Counted from the first letter of the stretch, positions 52,174 to 61,966 are shown. The stretch is 64,000 nucleotides of DNA from Lysobacterales bacterium 63-13 (GCA_001899855.1 MKWR01000013.1:229567-293566); one strand, 5' to 3'. The notes: a model not told the origin generated them from the letters alone. Made by a program: numbers and translations.

Positions 52174-54348
52174 ATGAGCTTTCGCCTGACCTTGAGCGCC
52201 GCCCTGGCCGTTTCCCTTGGTGCCATGGCACCCCTGTACGCCGCCGATGGCGATCCACCCGCCAAGGCAAAGGCGGTCGAGGCCGCCCAGTCGAAGGCGG
52301 TCAATCCGTTCCTTGCGCCGAGTCCGCTGCCCTATCAATTCCCGCAGTTCGACAAGATCCGCAACGAGCACTATCGACCGGCCTTCGAACAGGGCATGGC
52401 CGAAGGTCGCCGCGAAATCGAGGCCATCGCCAACAATCCCGAACCTGCCAGTTTCGACAACACCATCGTCGCCCTGGAACGCAGCGAACAGTTGCTGGGC
52501 CGCGTTTCGCGCGTGTTTTTCGCGCAGGCGGGCACCAACACCAATGACGAGATGCAGAAGATCCAGACCGAGCTGGCGCCAAAGCTGTCCGCGCACAATG
52601 ACCAGACCGTGCTCAACGGCAAGTTGTTTGCCCGCGTCAAGGCGGTCTACGACGCACGCGACACGCTCGGCCTCGACGCGGAATCGAAGCGCCTGGTCGA
52701 GCGTTACCACACCGATTTCGTGCGTGCCGGTGCCAAGCTCTCCGATGCCGACAAGACCAAGCTGAAGGCGATGAACGCCGAGCTGGCCAGCCTGTCGACC
52801 CGCTTCAGCCAGAACCTGCTCAAGGAAACCAATGCCTCGGCCATCGTTGTCGACAAGCGCGAGCAGCTCAAGGGCCTTGCCGATGACGCCATTGCCGCTG
52901 CCGGTGAAGCGGCGAAGAAGCGCGAGCTCGAAGGCAAGTTCGTCATCCCGCTGATGAACACCAGCGGACAACCTGCCCTGGCTTCGCTGGAAGACCGCAC
53001 GCTGCGCCAGCGCATCATGCAGGCCTCGCTGAATCGCTCCAGCCACGGTGGCGAGTTCGACAACCGAGCGATCATCGCCTCGGTGGTCAAGCTGCGCGCC
53101 GAACGCGCGGCCCTGCTCGGCTATGCCAACCATGCCGCCTATGTGCTTGAGGATGAAACCGCCGGCAGCATCGATGCCGTCAACAAGCTGCTCGGCCAGT
53201 TGGCACCGCCGGCTGTCGCCAATGCGCAAGCCGAAGCCGCCGACATCCAGAAGGTGATCGACAAGGACGGCGGCAAGTTCAAGGTGGAAGCAGCCGACTG
53301 GGCCTACTACACGGAAAAGGTGCGCAAGGAGAAATTCGACCTCGATGCCGAGCAGTTGCGCCCGTATTTCGAGATGAACAATGTCATCGAGAACGGCGTG
53401 TTCTTCGCCGCGCACAAGCTGTATGGCTTGAGCTTCAAGGAACGCAAGGACCTGCCGGTATACCTGCCGGATATCCGCGTCTTCGAGGTGTTCGAAGAGA
53501 ACGGCAACCCGCTGGCCTTGTTCATCGTCGACTACTACGCGCGCAGCAACAAGCGCGGCGGTGCCTGGGCCAATGCCTATGTCGCGCAGTCCGGGCTGTT
53601 CGGTACCAAGCCGGTCATCGCCAATCAACTGAACATCCCGAAGCCGCCGGACGGCGAGCCGACCCTGATGACCTACGACGAGGTCAACACCGCCTTCCAC
53701 GAGTTCGGCCACGCCCTGCATGGCATGTTCTCGAACGTGAAGTACCCGTTTTTCGCCGGCACCTCGGTGCCGCGCGACTTTGTCGAATATCCTTCCCAGG
53801 TCAACGAGATGTGGATGACCTGGCCGGAAATCCTCGGCAACTATGCCAAGCACTACAAGACCGGTGAGCCGTTGCCGCAGGCCCTGCTCGACAAGGTCAA
53901 GGCATCCGAGAAATTCAACCAGGGCTTTGCCACCACCGAATACCTGGGCGCTGCCCTGCTCGACCAGGCCTGGCACCAGATCACCGCCAAGCAGGCTCCC
54001 GATGCCGATGGCGTCCTCGCCTTCGAGGCGGCCGCGCTGAAGAAAGCCGGCGTCGATTTCGCACCGGTGCCGCCGCGCTACCGGACGACGTATTTCTCGC
54101 ACATCATGGGCGGCTATTCGGCCGGCTATTACGCCTACATCTGGAGCGAGGTGCTGGATGCCGACAGCGTCGAATGGTTCAAGGCGCATGGCGGCCTGAC
54201 CCGCGAAAACGGCGACCACTTCCGCAAGACCCTGCTCTCGCGCGGTGGCTCGGAAGATGCCATGGTCCTGTTCAAGAACTTCAGCGGCGGCGAACCCTAC
54301 GTGCAGCCCTTGCTGGAGCGCCGTGGCCTGACCGCGACGAAGAAATAA
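52174..54348 (+). CDS. dcp: Peptidyl-dipeptidase Dcp-like M3 metallopeptidase, exported
   Basis: 724 residues with a signal peptide (MSFRLTLSAALAVSLGAMAP), so periplasmic, unlike cytosolic oligopeptidase A. The helical N-terminal half is typical of M3. Zinc site H509-E510-F-G-H513 and third ligand E538 ('DFVEYPSQVNEMW'); 'FSHIMGGYSAGYYAY' holds the substrate Tyr/His residues. It removes dipeptides from the C-terminus of small peptides. The gene stands alone, divergent from the acyl-CoA dehydrogenase gene. Confidence 0.93.
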   Translation: MSFRLTLSAALAVSLGAMAPLYAADGDPPAKAKAVEAAQSKAVNPFLAPSPLPYQFPQFDKIRNEHYRPAFEQGMAEGRREIEAIANNPEPASFDNTIVALERSEQLLGRVSRVFFAQAGTNTNDEMQKIQTELAPKLSAHNDQTVLNGKLFARVKAVYDARDTLGLDAESKRLVERYHTDFVRAGAKLSDADKTKLKAMNAELASLSTRFSQNLLKETNASAIVVDKREQLKGLADDAIAAAGEAAKKRELEGKFVIPLMNTSGQPALASLEDRTLRQRIMQASLNRSSHGGEFDNRAIIASVVKLRAERAALLGYANHAAYVLEDETAGSIDAVNKLLGQLAPPAVANAQAEAADIQKVIDKDGGKFKVEAADWAYYTEKVRKEKFDLDAEQLRPYFEMNNVIENGVFFAAHKLYGLSFKERKDLPVYLPDIRVFEVFEENGNPLALFIVDYYARSNKRGGAWANAYVAQSGLFGTKPVIANQLNIPKPPDGEPTLMTYDEVNTAFHEFGHALHGMFSNVKYPFFAGTSVPRDFVEYPSQVNEMWMTWPEILGNYAKHYKTGEPLPQALLDKVKASEKFNQGFATTEYLGAALLDQAWHQITAKQAPDADGVLAFEAAALKKAGVDFAPVPPRYRTTYFSHIMGGYSAGYYAYIWSEVLDADSVEWFKAHGGLTRENGDHFRKTLLSRGGSEDAMVLFKNFSGGEPYVQPLLERRGLTATKK

Positions 54349-54457
54349 CGGCTTGGGGTCGCCGTCCCGCACGGCGGCGACTCCTGACCGCCTCCGCGAA
54401 CGGCGCTAGGCAGGCAGGCGACTCCGCAATTCCCAGGCAAGCGACTAAGCTCGGCAT

Positions 54458-55966
54458 ATGGGCAAGCAACTGAAACTGGCAAATCTGATTGGCGGGCAGC
54501 CGGCCAATCCCGAAGACGATCGCTGGCTCGACGTGCTCGAGCCGGCAACCGGCCAGGTCTTTGCCCAGTGCCCGGCATCAACCCGCGTCGATGTCGAACG
54601 CGCCGTCGCCGCGGCACGGCAGGCTGCTCCAGCGTGGGCAGCCACTTCGCTTGAGGAGCGCGCGCGCCTGCTGCAGCGCCTTGCCGACCTGGTCGAGGCT
54701 GAACTCGAATCCCTGGCCGAACTCGAATCGCGCGACAACGGCAAGCCGGTTTCCCTGGCCCGCCAGGTGGATATCCCGCGCGCGGTCGCCAACCTGCGCT
54801 TCTTCGCCGCCGCCATCACGCAATGGCCAGGCGAAGCGCACACCGGCAATGCACAGACCATCAACATCACTTTGCGCCAGGCGCTTGGCGTGGTCGGCTG
54901 CATCTCGCCCTGGAACCTGCCGCTTTATCTGTTCACCTGGAAGATCGCCCCGGCACTGGCTGCCGGCAACACGGTGGTCGCAAAGCCTTCGGAAATCACG
55001 CCCTGCAGCGCCGCCCGGCTCGGTGAATTGAGCATCATCGCCGGCTTCCCGGCCGGCGTGCTCAATATCGTCCATGGCGAAGGGCCTGCGGTCGGCCAGG
55101 CCATCGTCGAGCAGCGTGACGTCAAGGCCGTGTCCTTCACCGGCAGCACGCGAACCGGTGCCGCCATCGCGACCGCGGCGGCACCCATGTTCAAGAAGCT
55201 TTCGCTGGAAATGGGTGGCAAGAATCCGGCCATTGTCTTTGCCGATTTCGATTTCAGCGACGCCAACCTGGCCACCATCGTGCGCTCGGGTTTCGCCAAC
55301 CAGGGCGAGATCTGCCTGTGTGGCTCGCGCCTGCTGGTGCAACGCTCGATTCTTGAGCCGTTCCGCGAGCGCTACCTCGCTGCAGTGAAGGCGCTGCAGG
55401 TGGGCGATCCGCGCGAATCGTCAAGCCAGCTTGGCGCAATGGTTTCGCGGGCGCATTTCGACAAGGTCATGGCAGCGATTGCCACGGCCCGCGACGAGGG
55501 CGGGCAGATTGCCTGCGGCGGCCATGCGCTGGATATTGGCGGTCGCTGCGCCAACGGCTGGTTCATCGCCCCCACCGTGATCGAAGGCCTGCCCTCGCGC
55601 AGCCGCACCAATCAGGAAGAGATCTTCGGCCCGGTGGTCAGCCTGATTCCGTTCGACGACGAAGACGATGCCATTCGCATCGCCAACGACACCGATTACG
55701 GCCTCGCCGCCTCGCTGTGGACCCGCGACCTCGATCGCGCCCACCGCGTCGCGACGCAGCTCGAGTTCGGCATCGTCTGGGTCAACTGCTGGATGTCGCG
55801 CGACTTGCGCACGCCATTTGGCGGGGTGAAGAATTCCGGCATCGGTCGCGAAGGTGGCGTCGAGGCCCTGCGCTTCTTCAGCGAGCCGAAAAACATCTGC
55901 ATCGAGTTCACATCCGGCACCAGCGACAATGCCGGAAAATCCCAGGAAATCGGAGGCGTCCGATGA
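54458..55966 (+). CDS. Aldehyde dehydrogenase, probable 2-aminomuconic semialdehyde dehydrogenase
   Basis: 502 residues. General ALDH: 'GCISPWNLPLYLFTWKIAPA', 'SFTGSTRTGAAIA', catalytic E251 ('LSLEMGGKNP') and C286 ('NQGEICLCGSR'), and 'PFGGVKNSGIGREGG'. The short C-terminal extension and 'IVWVNCWMSRDLRTPFGG' match 2-hydroxymuconic and 2-aminomuconic semialdehyde dehydrogenases. The RidA gene two places on is like 2-aminomuconate deaminase, which supports the tryptophan-kynurenine assignment. Its stop overlaps the next start by four bases. Confidence 0.82.
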   Translation: MGKQLKLANLIGGQPANPEDDRWLDVLEPATGQVFAQCPASTRVDVERAVAAARQAAPAWAATSLEERARLLQRLADLVEAELESLAELESRDNGKPVSLARQVDIPRAVANLRFFAAAITQWPGEAHTGNAQTINITLRQALGVVGCISPWNLPLYLFTWKIAPALAAGNTVVAKPSEITPCSAARLGELSIIAGFPAGVLNIVHGEGPAVGQAIVEQRDVKAVSFTGSTRTGAAIATAAAPMFKKLSLEMGGKNPAIVFADFDFSDANLATIVRSGFANQGEICLCGSRLLVQRSILEPFRERYLAAVKALQVGDPRESSSQLGAMVSRAHFDKVMAAIATARDEGGQIACGGHALDIGGRCANGWFIAPTVIEGLPSRSRTNQEEIFGPVVSLIPFDDEDDAIRIANDTDYGLAASLWTRDLDRAHRVATQLEFGIVWVNCWMSRDLRTPFGGVKNSGIGREGGVEALRFFSEPKNICIEFTSGTSDNAGKSQEIGGVR

Positions 55967-57345
55967 ATCGATCCAACACACTCGCCAGGCGCAGGCAATT
56001 GGCCGCGCTCCTCGCCGGCGCACTGGCCATTCCGGCCATCTGCCAGGCCATCGAACCGCCCGCGACCGGCAGTGCCAACGTGCATCAGCAAAAGGCGGCC
56101 GTTGCCCAGTCGGAGCAGATAATGGCCAAGGCGCAAGGGCGCAACGGCCTGCTTTCGCAATACCTGTTCATGCGCGATGCGTATGCCAACAGCACGGATG
56201 TCGCCTTTCGCCTGATCTTCAACCAGTACCTGAGCTGGTATCAGACCTGGGTTGGCGACTACGCCGGTGCACGCAGCAGTTTTTCGATCACCCAGCATGC
56301 CGCCAGGGATGATGCCGCATCGCCATTGCAGGGTACGCAATGGCATGCGCAGCCTGCGGTGGAGGCGATTGCCAGGCTGGCCCGCGACCGCAAGGCCGTC
56401 TTCTTCAACGAAAACCACAGCAATGCGTTGACGCGCACGCTGACCGTGCAGATGCTGGCGCCGCTGCGCGAACAGGGCTTCGACACCTTTGCCGCCGAAA
56501 CCCTCTACCAATCCGACATGCCCGCCCTGGCGAAACGCGGTTACGCGATTTCGGCCACGGGTTTCTATACCGAGGAACCGGTCTATGCGGACATGGTGCG
56601 CGAGGCGCTGCGGCTGGGCTATCGCGTCGTCGCCTATGAGGCGCTGTCCAATGCCATTGGCGACGCCCGCGAGGCCGAGCAGGCGCGCAACCTGGTGCGT
56701 GATGTCTACGCCGAGCATCCGCAAGCACGCCTGGTCGTCAACGCAGGCTATGCACACATCCAGGAAAAAGGGAAATATCTCGGCGGCTCGGCCATGGCCC
56801 AGCATTTCGCGCGACTCAGCGGCTTCGACCCGCTTACGGTCGAGCAGACCATGATGATCCCGCACGAATTGCCCAGCAGCGACCACCCCTGGTACAGCGA
56901 GGTGATCGGCAAGCTCGCGCCGAAGCAGCCCATCGTCTTCGTCAATGACAAGGGCGAATCCTGGTCGTTGAAGGACGCCTATGACCTCAGCGTGTTCTTT
57001 CCGATGGAAGTCCTGCAACGCGGTCGCCCGACCTGGCTGGCCATGGGCGACCTGCGCATGCCCTTCCAGGTCAGTGGCCGCATCTGCGACCTGGATTACC
57101 CGTGCCTGGTCGAAGCCCGCCATGCCGGCGATCCCGACCAGGCGATACCGGCAGATCGCTACGTGATCGAGTTCAAGGGGCGTATTGCCGGCTACGGCGA
57201 CATCCTGCGCAACAGCACCGACCCGTATCCGATTGCCGAACTCTGGTTGCGCCCGGGCAAATACGAAATCCTCGCCCGTGACCGCTCCAATGTCATCAAA
57301 CATCGGCAGTCGATTGTTATCGGCAAGAACAAGACGGGCCCATGA
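55963..57345 (+). CDS. Exported ChaN/erythromycin-esterase-like protein
   Basis: 460 residues from ATG 55963 (GGAGG upstream; four-base overlap with the dehydrogenase gene). An N-terminal signal ('ARRRQLAALLAGALAIPAICQ') places it in the periplasm or envelope. The core has 'RKAVFFNENHSNALTRTLTV', 'GFDTFAAETLYQSDM', 'VYADMVREALRLGYRVVAYE' and 'VVNAGYAHIQEKG', resembling ChaN/EreA-type folds with conserved Glu/His. Function unknown. It overlaps the ridA gene by four bases, so an exported protein sits in the middle of a catabolic operon. Confidence 0.7.
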   Translation: MNRSNTLARRRQLAALLAGALAIPAICQAIEPPATGSANVHQQKAAVAQSEQIMAKAQGRNGLLSQYLFMRDAYANSTDVAFRLIFNQYLSWYQTWVGDYAGARSSFSITQHAARDDAASPLQGTQWHAQPAVEAIARLARDRKAVFFNENHSNALTRTLTVQMLAPLREQGFDTFAAETLYQSDMPALAKRGYAISATGFYTEEPVYADMVREALRLGYRVVAYEALSNAIGDAREAEQARNLVRDVYAEHPQARLVVNAGYAHIQEKGKYLGGSAMAQHFARLSGFDPLTVEQTMMIPHELPSSDHPWYSEVIGKLAPKQPIVFVNDKGESWSLKDAYDLSVFFPMEVLQRGRPTWLAMGDLRMPFQVSGRICDLDYPCLVEARHAGDPDQAIPADRYVIEFKGRIAGYGDILRNSTDPYPIAELWLRPGKYEILARDRSNVIKHRQSIVIGKNKTGP

Positions 57346-57764
57346 ACGACATCGTCCACGCCAAAGGTGCGCCCAAGGCGGTCGGTGCGTATCCGCATGC
57401 GCGCCGGGTCGGCAATCTCCTCTTCCTGTCCGGGGTCGGTCCGCGCAATCCGCATGACAATTCGATTCCGGGCAATGTGCACGATGCCGGCGGCAGGCTC
57501 GTCGATTACGACATCGAGGCCCAGTGCCACCAGGTTTTCGCCAATGTCCGCGCCGTGCTCGAAGCCAGCGGCGCGCGCTGGCAGGATCTGCTCGATGTCA
57601 CCGTGTTCCTGACCGACATGCAACGTGATTTCGCGACCTACAACCGCATCTACGGCGAATACTTCAGCGACGCCCAACCTTGCCGCACCACCCTTGGCAT
57701 CACCGCCCTGCCCACTCCGATCGCGATCGAGCTGAAATGCATCGCGGTCATCGCGGACGGCTGA
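57342..57764 (+). CDS. RidA-family deaminase, probable 2-aminomuconate deaminase
   Basis: 140 residues. 'PKAVGAYPHARRVGNLLFLSG' and 'GITALPTPIAIELKCIAVI' form the RidA trimer fold; the longer central insert 'DNSIPGNVHDAGGRLVDYDI' is like 2-aminomuconate deaminases of the kynurenine meta-cleavage route rather than general RidA. It releases ammonia from aminomuconate. The start overlaps the previous stop (ATGA). Confidence 0.82.
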   Translation: MNDIVHAKGAPKAVGAYPHARRVGNLLFLSGVGPRNPHDNSIPGNVHDAGGRLVDYDIEAQCHQVFANVRAVLEASGARWQDLLDVTVFLTDMQRDFATYNRIYGEYFSDAQPCRTTLGITALPTPIAIELKCIAVIADG

Positions 57765-57926
57765 ATCAGCTGCGGACGAGCAACACCCGGCCGCGTCGCG
57801 CCAAGGCGAAGCCCACCCGTGCAATCCAGGCAGTCTTGCCTGCGGCCAATGGCCAGCACCGGCGCATCACCAGCAGCGACCTCGCGAGACGCGGAACCCG
57901 GTGGTTCCGCGCTCCCACACGCTGGG

Positions 57927-60551
57927 TCATTCCAGCGGCGGTGCCTCGCTGTTGATCCACAGGTTCGAACTGAAGGTGCCGGCGTCGTCGAGCAAGGGAT
58001 TGCTCGCATGGGTGCGGAACCGCCATGCCCATGGATCCACGCCCTGTGGCGCCATCCATCCCCAGGGGTCGAAAGCCGCGACACTGGCATCGCGATCCCA
58101 CTGGCCGCCATCGAAGCGCAACTCGAATTCGCTGCGGAACGACAGGTTGCGGTGGCGGAATACCGATAGATGCAGGTGCTCGCCGGATGAAGCGCCAGTG
58201 GTGCCGACGCGTCCGAGAATGGTGCCTGCACTGACCGCATCGCCCCGCCGCACTGCCGTATCCTGCATGTGCGCGGAGTAGGTGGTGAAGACTTCCGCGT
58301 AGCGCCCGCTGCCGACCTGGTGGCGCACGAACACTTCGCGCTGGTAAGGATCCATGCCCGCCGGTGCAAAACCCGGAACGTGACGTGGAACGGCCATGAC
58401 AACGCGTCCGGCTGCGACCGAAACCACGTTGCGCGCGCTGGTCACATCGATGTCCACCGCCGGTTCGTTGACTCCCGAATTGTCGTAGTCGCAGGTCGAG
58501 GGCACTGCATTCGGATTGCCGATACTGCGTGAACGACCGCGATTGTCGATGGCACAGGCATCGTACGGGCCTGCTGTCTGACCGAAGTCGGTGACGTCAA
58601 TGGGGATGTTGTACGGATCGTGATTGAACGATTGCGTGTTGCCGATCCCGGAATTCGAGCCGGTGTAAGGTCGCGAGAACATTGGCAGCTCGCCAGGCGT
58701 TGCCGTGAACACGCAATTTGAGCGAGCAGCCGCGTCGGCAAAGGCCAGGTCGAACGGCTGCGTTCCGTTGCCGCCGCGCAAGGTGATGAAATTCCCGCTG
58801 CAGACGCCGATCACCCAGTTCAATCCCGACAAGGAATACATGCCGGAGCGCTCGATGATTGCCGTCGGGTTGCTGTCGAGGAACACCTGGCAGGGATCGC
58901 TGCCCATTCCTTGCGGCAATAGTCCGAAGCCGCCGCCGCTGGCATTGCGCACGCTGCAGTAGTTGCCATAACCGAACGGCATCGCCACCGTCGGCGTTGC
59001 CAATGCCGATGGCGGCAGGCCATCGAAATCGAAATCGGCGTTGAACAACTGCTCGCCGGTGATTGCGGCGACCACCGGCGCGATCGGTCCGGGCTCGTTG
59101 AGGTTGCCATCGCCGTCATGATCGAAGACGTTCGTCGGGTAGCGCTGGCGATCGGCCAGGAAGAGCGGATTGCCGAGATACCAGGTGGCATCGACGATGT
59201 TCTCGGCAACGCGGCGGCGATTGGAATTGCTGACACCCTTTTGCGTCACTTCGACCAGGGTGTGGAACTCGATTCCATCAGTCGAGTAGGCATTGGCACC
59301 GGATTCGACCACGCTGCCGTCGGCTTCCACGCGCAGGGTCACTGCATCGCTTGTGCCATACGTCAGTGCGTCGGTATCGCTGTTGTCGTGGGTTCCCAGC
59401 ACATAGAAGCTGCCATCGTCACGCATCAGCAGACGCCGCACCTGTGTTCCCCCCAGCTCCCGCACTGCGCCGCTGCCGTAGCTGGAGAAGCGGAATCCCT
59501 TGCGACCATCCCCATTGAACGCGGTATCGAGGCTTCCATTGCTGCCGCGCACGGCAAGGACGCATCCCGTTGGCGAAAGACTCGCGGAAAACACCAGGCC
59601 ACATCCGACCAGCAGGCGATTGCGGCCGGCATCCCAGGCAATGTCGGCCACATAGGGTGTTGCGGCAAGCGCGCTGCCATCGCCGATAAGCAAACGGCCC
59701 TGGTTGCCAAAGCTGCTGACGAAGCCGCCGGCCGAACTCAACCGGGTCAGCCCGTAGGCCTGGTTCCCGGACGAATCGGTGACGACGCCGCCGGCAACGA
59801 TGTCGCCATTCGGCAGGACGACCATGCGCGAGCAACTGTCATTGCGCACGCCGGCGACGTTGAAATCAACCTCGACGTAACCGTCGCCGCTGAATGTCGT
59901 ATCCAGCACTCCGCTTGACGTGACGCGCAGGATCATCATGTTGCGGCTGCTGCCACGTTCCACCCAGCCGCAGGCGAGGATGTCGTTGCCAACCGCGAGG
60001 ACATGGTTCAGCCGCGACTGCAGGCCGAGGAAAGGTGCGAGGTTCTTCACGGCCAGTTTGCCGTCCGAGGAGAAGCTGGTGTCGTAGGCACCACTCGCGG
60101 TCAGGCGCACGAGAAATCCGCTCAGTCCCGTTGCCGATGCGCCCCAGCCGGAAATCACCGCACGATTGCCTGCATCAACATCGATGGCCGTACACAGATC
60201 GACGTTGTTGCCCCCCATGTCGGCGGCCACTCGCCGAGTGCCTTCGAGTTCGTCCGTGCCGGTGTAGGTCATGTCAAGCAAGCGCGCATTGTCCAGGTGC
60301 CGCGTCACCCCACAGTCGACATTGGCGTTTCCGGTTTCACGCCATTCGTTCAGGACGAGCACCCTTTGCTGGCGGTCGACCGCGATGCCGTACGCGCTCT
60401 GACTGCTCAGGTGCTCCCGCGTGATATTCAGGAACACGCCGCTGGACCGGTCCGGGCCAAAGGAATCCCAGGTAGCGCCCGTTCCTGGCTGCGCGTGAAG
60501 CGGATCCGCTACCGCCAAGGCCAGCAGCGCGGCCAGATATCGAATTTTCAT
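57927..60551 (-). CDS. Secreted delta-60 repeat protein with C-terminal M23-like domain
   Basis: 874 residues from ATG 60551, with AGGAAGG seven bases upstream, giving signal peptide MKIRYLAALLALAVADPLHA. The N-terminal half has delta-60 repeats ('YDTSFSSDGKLAV', 'LDTTFSGDGYVEVDF', 'LDTAFNGDGRKGF'). The C-terminal part is like LytM/M23 peptidases: 'GTILGRVGTTGASSGEHLHL' has the HxH motif, but the first zinc site reads 'EPAVDID' where active enzymes have HxxxD, so one ligand is Glu. Outside the cell. It may be a non-catalytic or altered cell-wall-binding domain. Confidence 0.82.
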   Translation of the reverse strand: MKIRYLAALLALAVADPLHAQPGTGATWDSFGPDRSSGVFLNITREHLSSQSAYGIAVDRQQRVLVLNEWRETGNANVDCGVTRHLDNARLLDMTYTGTDELEGTRRVAADMGGNNVDLCTAIDVDAGNRAVISGWGASATGLSGFLVRLTASGAYDTSFSSDGKLAVKNLAPFLGLQSRLNHVLAVGNDILACGWVERGSSRNMMILRVTSSGVLDTTFSGDGYVEVDFNVAGVRNDSCSRMVVLPNGDIVAGGVVTDSSGNQAYGLTRLSSAGGFVSSFGNQGRLLIGDGSALAATPYVADIAWDAGRNRLLVGCGLVFSASLSPTGCVLAVRGSNGSLDTAFNGDGRKGFRFSSYGSGAVRELGGTQVRRLLMRDDGSFYVLGTHDNSDTDALTYGTSDAVTLRVEADGSVVESGANAYSTDGIEFHTLVEVTQKGVSNSNRRRVAENIVDATWYLGNPLFLADRQRYPTNVFDHDGDGNLNEPGPIAPVVAAITGEQLFNADFDFDGLPPSALATPTVAMPFGYGNYCSVRNASGGGFGLLPQGMGSDPCQVFLDSNPTAIIERSGMYSLSGLNWVIGVCSGNFITLRGGNGTQPFDLAFADAAARSNCVFTATPGELPMFSRPYTGSNSGIGNTQSFNHDPYNIPIDVTDFGQTAGPYDACAIDNRGRSRSIGNPNAVPSTCDYDNSGVNEPAVDIDVTSARNVVSVAAGRVVMAVPRHVPGFAPAGMDPYQREVFVRHQVGSGRYAEVFTTYSAHMQDTAVRRGDAVSAGTILGRVGTTGASSGEHLHLSVFRHRNLSFRSEFELRFDGGQWDRDASVAAFDPWGWMAPQGVDPWAWRFRTHASNPLLDDAGTFSSNLWINSEAPPLE

Positions 60552-60723
60552 GGGTGCCTTCCTGTCATTGAAGTGAATTCGCGGTACCGAATCCTCTCCA
60601 CGCAAATGGGCAATCGCGTGGGCCACCCAGGCTGGATTTGTCAATCAAGGGGATCGCGCGCGTGCTGAATGGGCCGTAGAGCCCACGGATTTGCCGAGGA
60701 CGAAACCGCGACGGGAAACGCCC

Positions 60724-60762
60724 AAAAGAAAAAGGGCCAATGAGTTGAAACTCATTGACCCC
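60724..60762. terminator. Terminator after tRNA-Arg(ACG), bidirectional
   Basis: Stem GGGCCAATGAGTT / AACTCATTGACCC (60734-60746, 60749-60761), with a single mismatch position. T-tracts on both sides: TTTTTCTTTT on the minus strand and TTGTCTTTTT on the plus strand. Confidence 0.85.
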
Positions 60763-60773
60763 TTGTCTTTTTA

Positions 60774-60850
60774 TGGCGCGCCCGGAGAGATTCGAACTCC
60801 CGACCACCAAGTTCGTAGCCTGGTACTCTATCCAGCTGAGCTACGGGCGC
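60774..60850 (-). tRNA. tRNA-Arg (anticodon ACG)
   Basis: 77-nt cloverleaf on the minus strand. Acceptor GCGCCCG/CGGGCGC, anticodon stem CCAGG/CTTGG (one G-T), loop CTACGAA gives ACG (reads CGN after inosine editing). The 3' CCA is encoded at 60774-60776. A terminator follows. Confidence 0.95.
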
Positions 60851-61042
60851 ATGGAACATCGTTTCGCGGAAAACCCTGCGTTGCGCAGTTGGCCCGATTC
60901 AACGAGGGGGCGGATTATTCGTTGCGGCGGCGGTTTCGTCAACACCTGAGGGCAACTATTTTCAGGTTGCCGCGCAAATCAGCACCGATCCGTGCCGAAA
61001 ACCTGCCAACGCCGACTGCGAAGGCATCCGCTGATTTGCCGA

Positions 61043-61453
61043 TCAGCCGTTCTTTTTCAGCGGACGCACATACAGCACGAGGCTGTGATCCTGGATCCGG
61101 TAGCCGTGCGCGGCGGCGATTTCCTTTTGCAGGCGCTCGATTTCAGGGCTGGTGAATTCGATCACCTTGCCGCTATCGACATCGATCATGTGATCGTGAT
61201 GCACGCCCCGGTCCAGCTCGTAGACGGCCTGGCCGCCTTCGAAATTGTGCTTGAGCACGAGTCCGGCCGCCTCGAACTGGGTGAGCACGCGATAGACCGT
61301 GGCAAGGCCGATGTCATCCTCGCTGTCCAGCAGTTGCCGGTAGATGTCTTCGGCGGTGACGTGGTGGCCATCGAGGCCTTCGAGGATGGCGAGGATGCGT
61401 ATGCGCGGATGCGTGACCTTGAGGCCCGCCTTGCGCAGGTCGGTCGATTCCAT
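61043..61453 (-). CDS. fur: Ferric uptake regulator Fur
   Basis: 136 residues. Winged helix with recognition segment 'DDIGLATVYRVLTQFEAAGL', then the metal-binding 'HHDHMIDVDSGKVIEF' and dimerisation C-terminus 'YRIQDHSLVLYVR'. The CxxC pair of E. coli Fur (after HHDH) is replaced by Asp/Ser, as in Pseudomonas and Xanthomonas Fur, so no structural zinc of that kind is expected. Represses iron uptake with Fe2+. Divergent from bamE, the usual arrangement in the order. Confidence 0.95.
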   Translation of the reverse strand: MESTDLRKAGLKVTHPRIRILAILEGLDGHHVTAEDIYRQLLDSEDDIGLATVYRVLTQFEAAGLVLKHNFEGGQAVYELDRGVHHDHMIDVDSGKVIEFTSPEIERLQKEIAAAHGYRIQDHSLVLYVRPLKKNG

Positions 61454-61549
61454 GGACTGCCCTCCGGGCGACGATTCGCCGCTTCATAACGATCACAAAA
61501 TGGGCGCTAGTGTATCATCCGCCCCTTCGACCACATCGAGTCTGGACGC

Positions 61550-61966
61550 ATGCTGCATCGCCTTGTCGCCTTGATTGCCCTGATTGCGCTGATCCCGCTG
61601 AGCGGTTGCGGCGTGCTCTACAAACTCGATGTCCAGCAAGGCAACCTGTTCGACAAGGATCAGGTCGATACGCTCAAGCCCGGCATGACCAAGCGCCAGG
61701 TTCTGCTGGTCATGGGCTCACCCTCGATCATCAGCCCGTTCGACCAGGATCGCTGGGATTACGTTTCCACCATCAAGCGCGGGCGCGGCAAGATGGAAAG
61801 CAAGGACCTGACCTTGTTCTTCGAGAACGAATCGCTGGCGCGCATCGAGGGCGACTACTTCCCCGAGGATCCGGAAGTGCTGATCCGCGATGCGCGCAAG
61901 TACAAGCGCCAGTACCCGGACGAGAAGCGCGAAGACGACAAGAAGAAGCCCCAGGGTCAGGGCTGA
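61550..61966 (+). CDS. bamE: Outer-membrane assembly factor BamE
   Basis: 138 residues. Lipobox LSGC gives acylated Cys20. 'VLYKLDVQQGNLFDKDQVD', 'LKPGMTKRQVLLVMGSPSII' and 'DRWDYVSTIKRG' are BamE signatures. It is a lipoprotein of the Bam complex. Its 3' end overlaps rnfH (convergent) by ten bases. The C-terminus is Lys/Glu-rich ('[11 protein letters not shown]'). Confidence 0.95.
   Translation: MLHRLVALIALIALIPLSGCGVLYKLDVQQGNLFDKDQVDTLKPGMTKRQVLLVMGSPSIISPFDQDRWDYVSTIKRGRGKMESKDLTLFFENESLARIEGDYFPEDPEVLIRDARKYKRQYPDEKREDDKKKPQGQG

Noticed and set aside
60755..60949. A short frame reading like 'ERFELPTTKF...'.
   Set aside because: This is the translation of tRNA-Arg(ACG), a well-known false protein.
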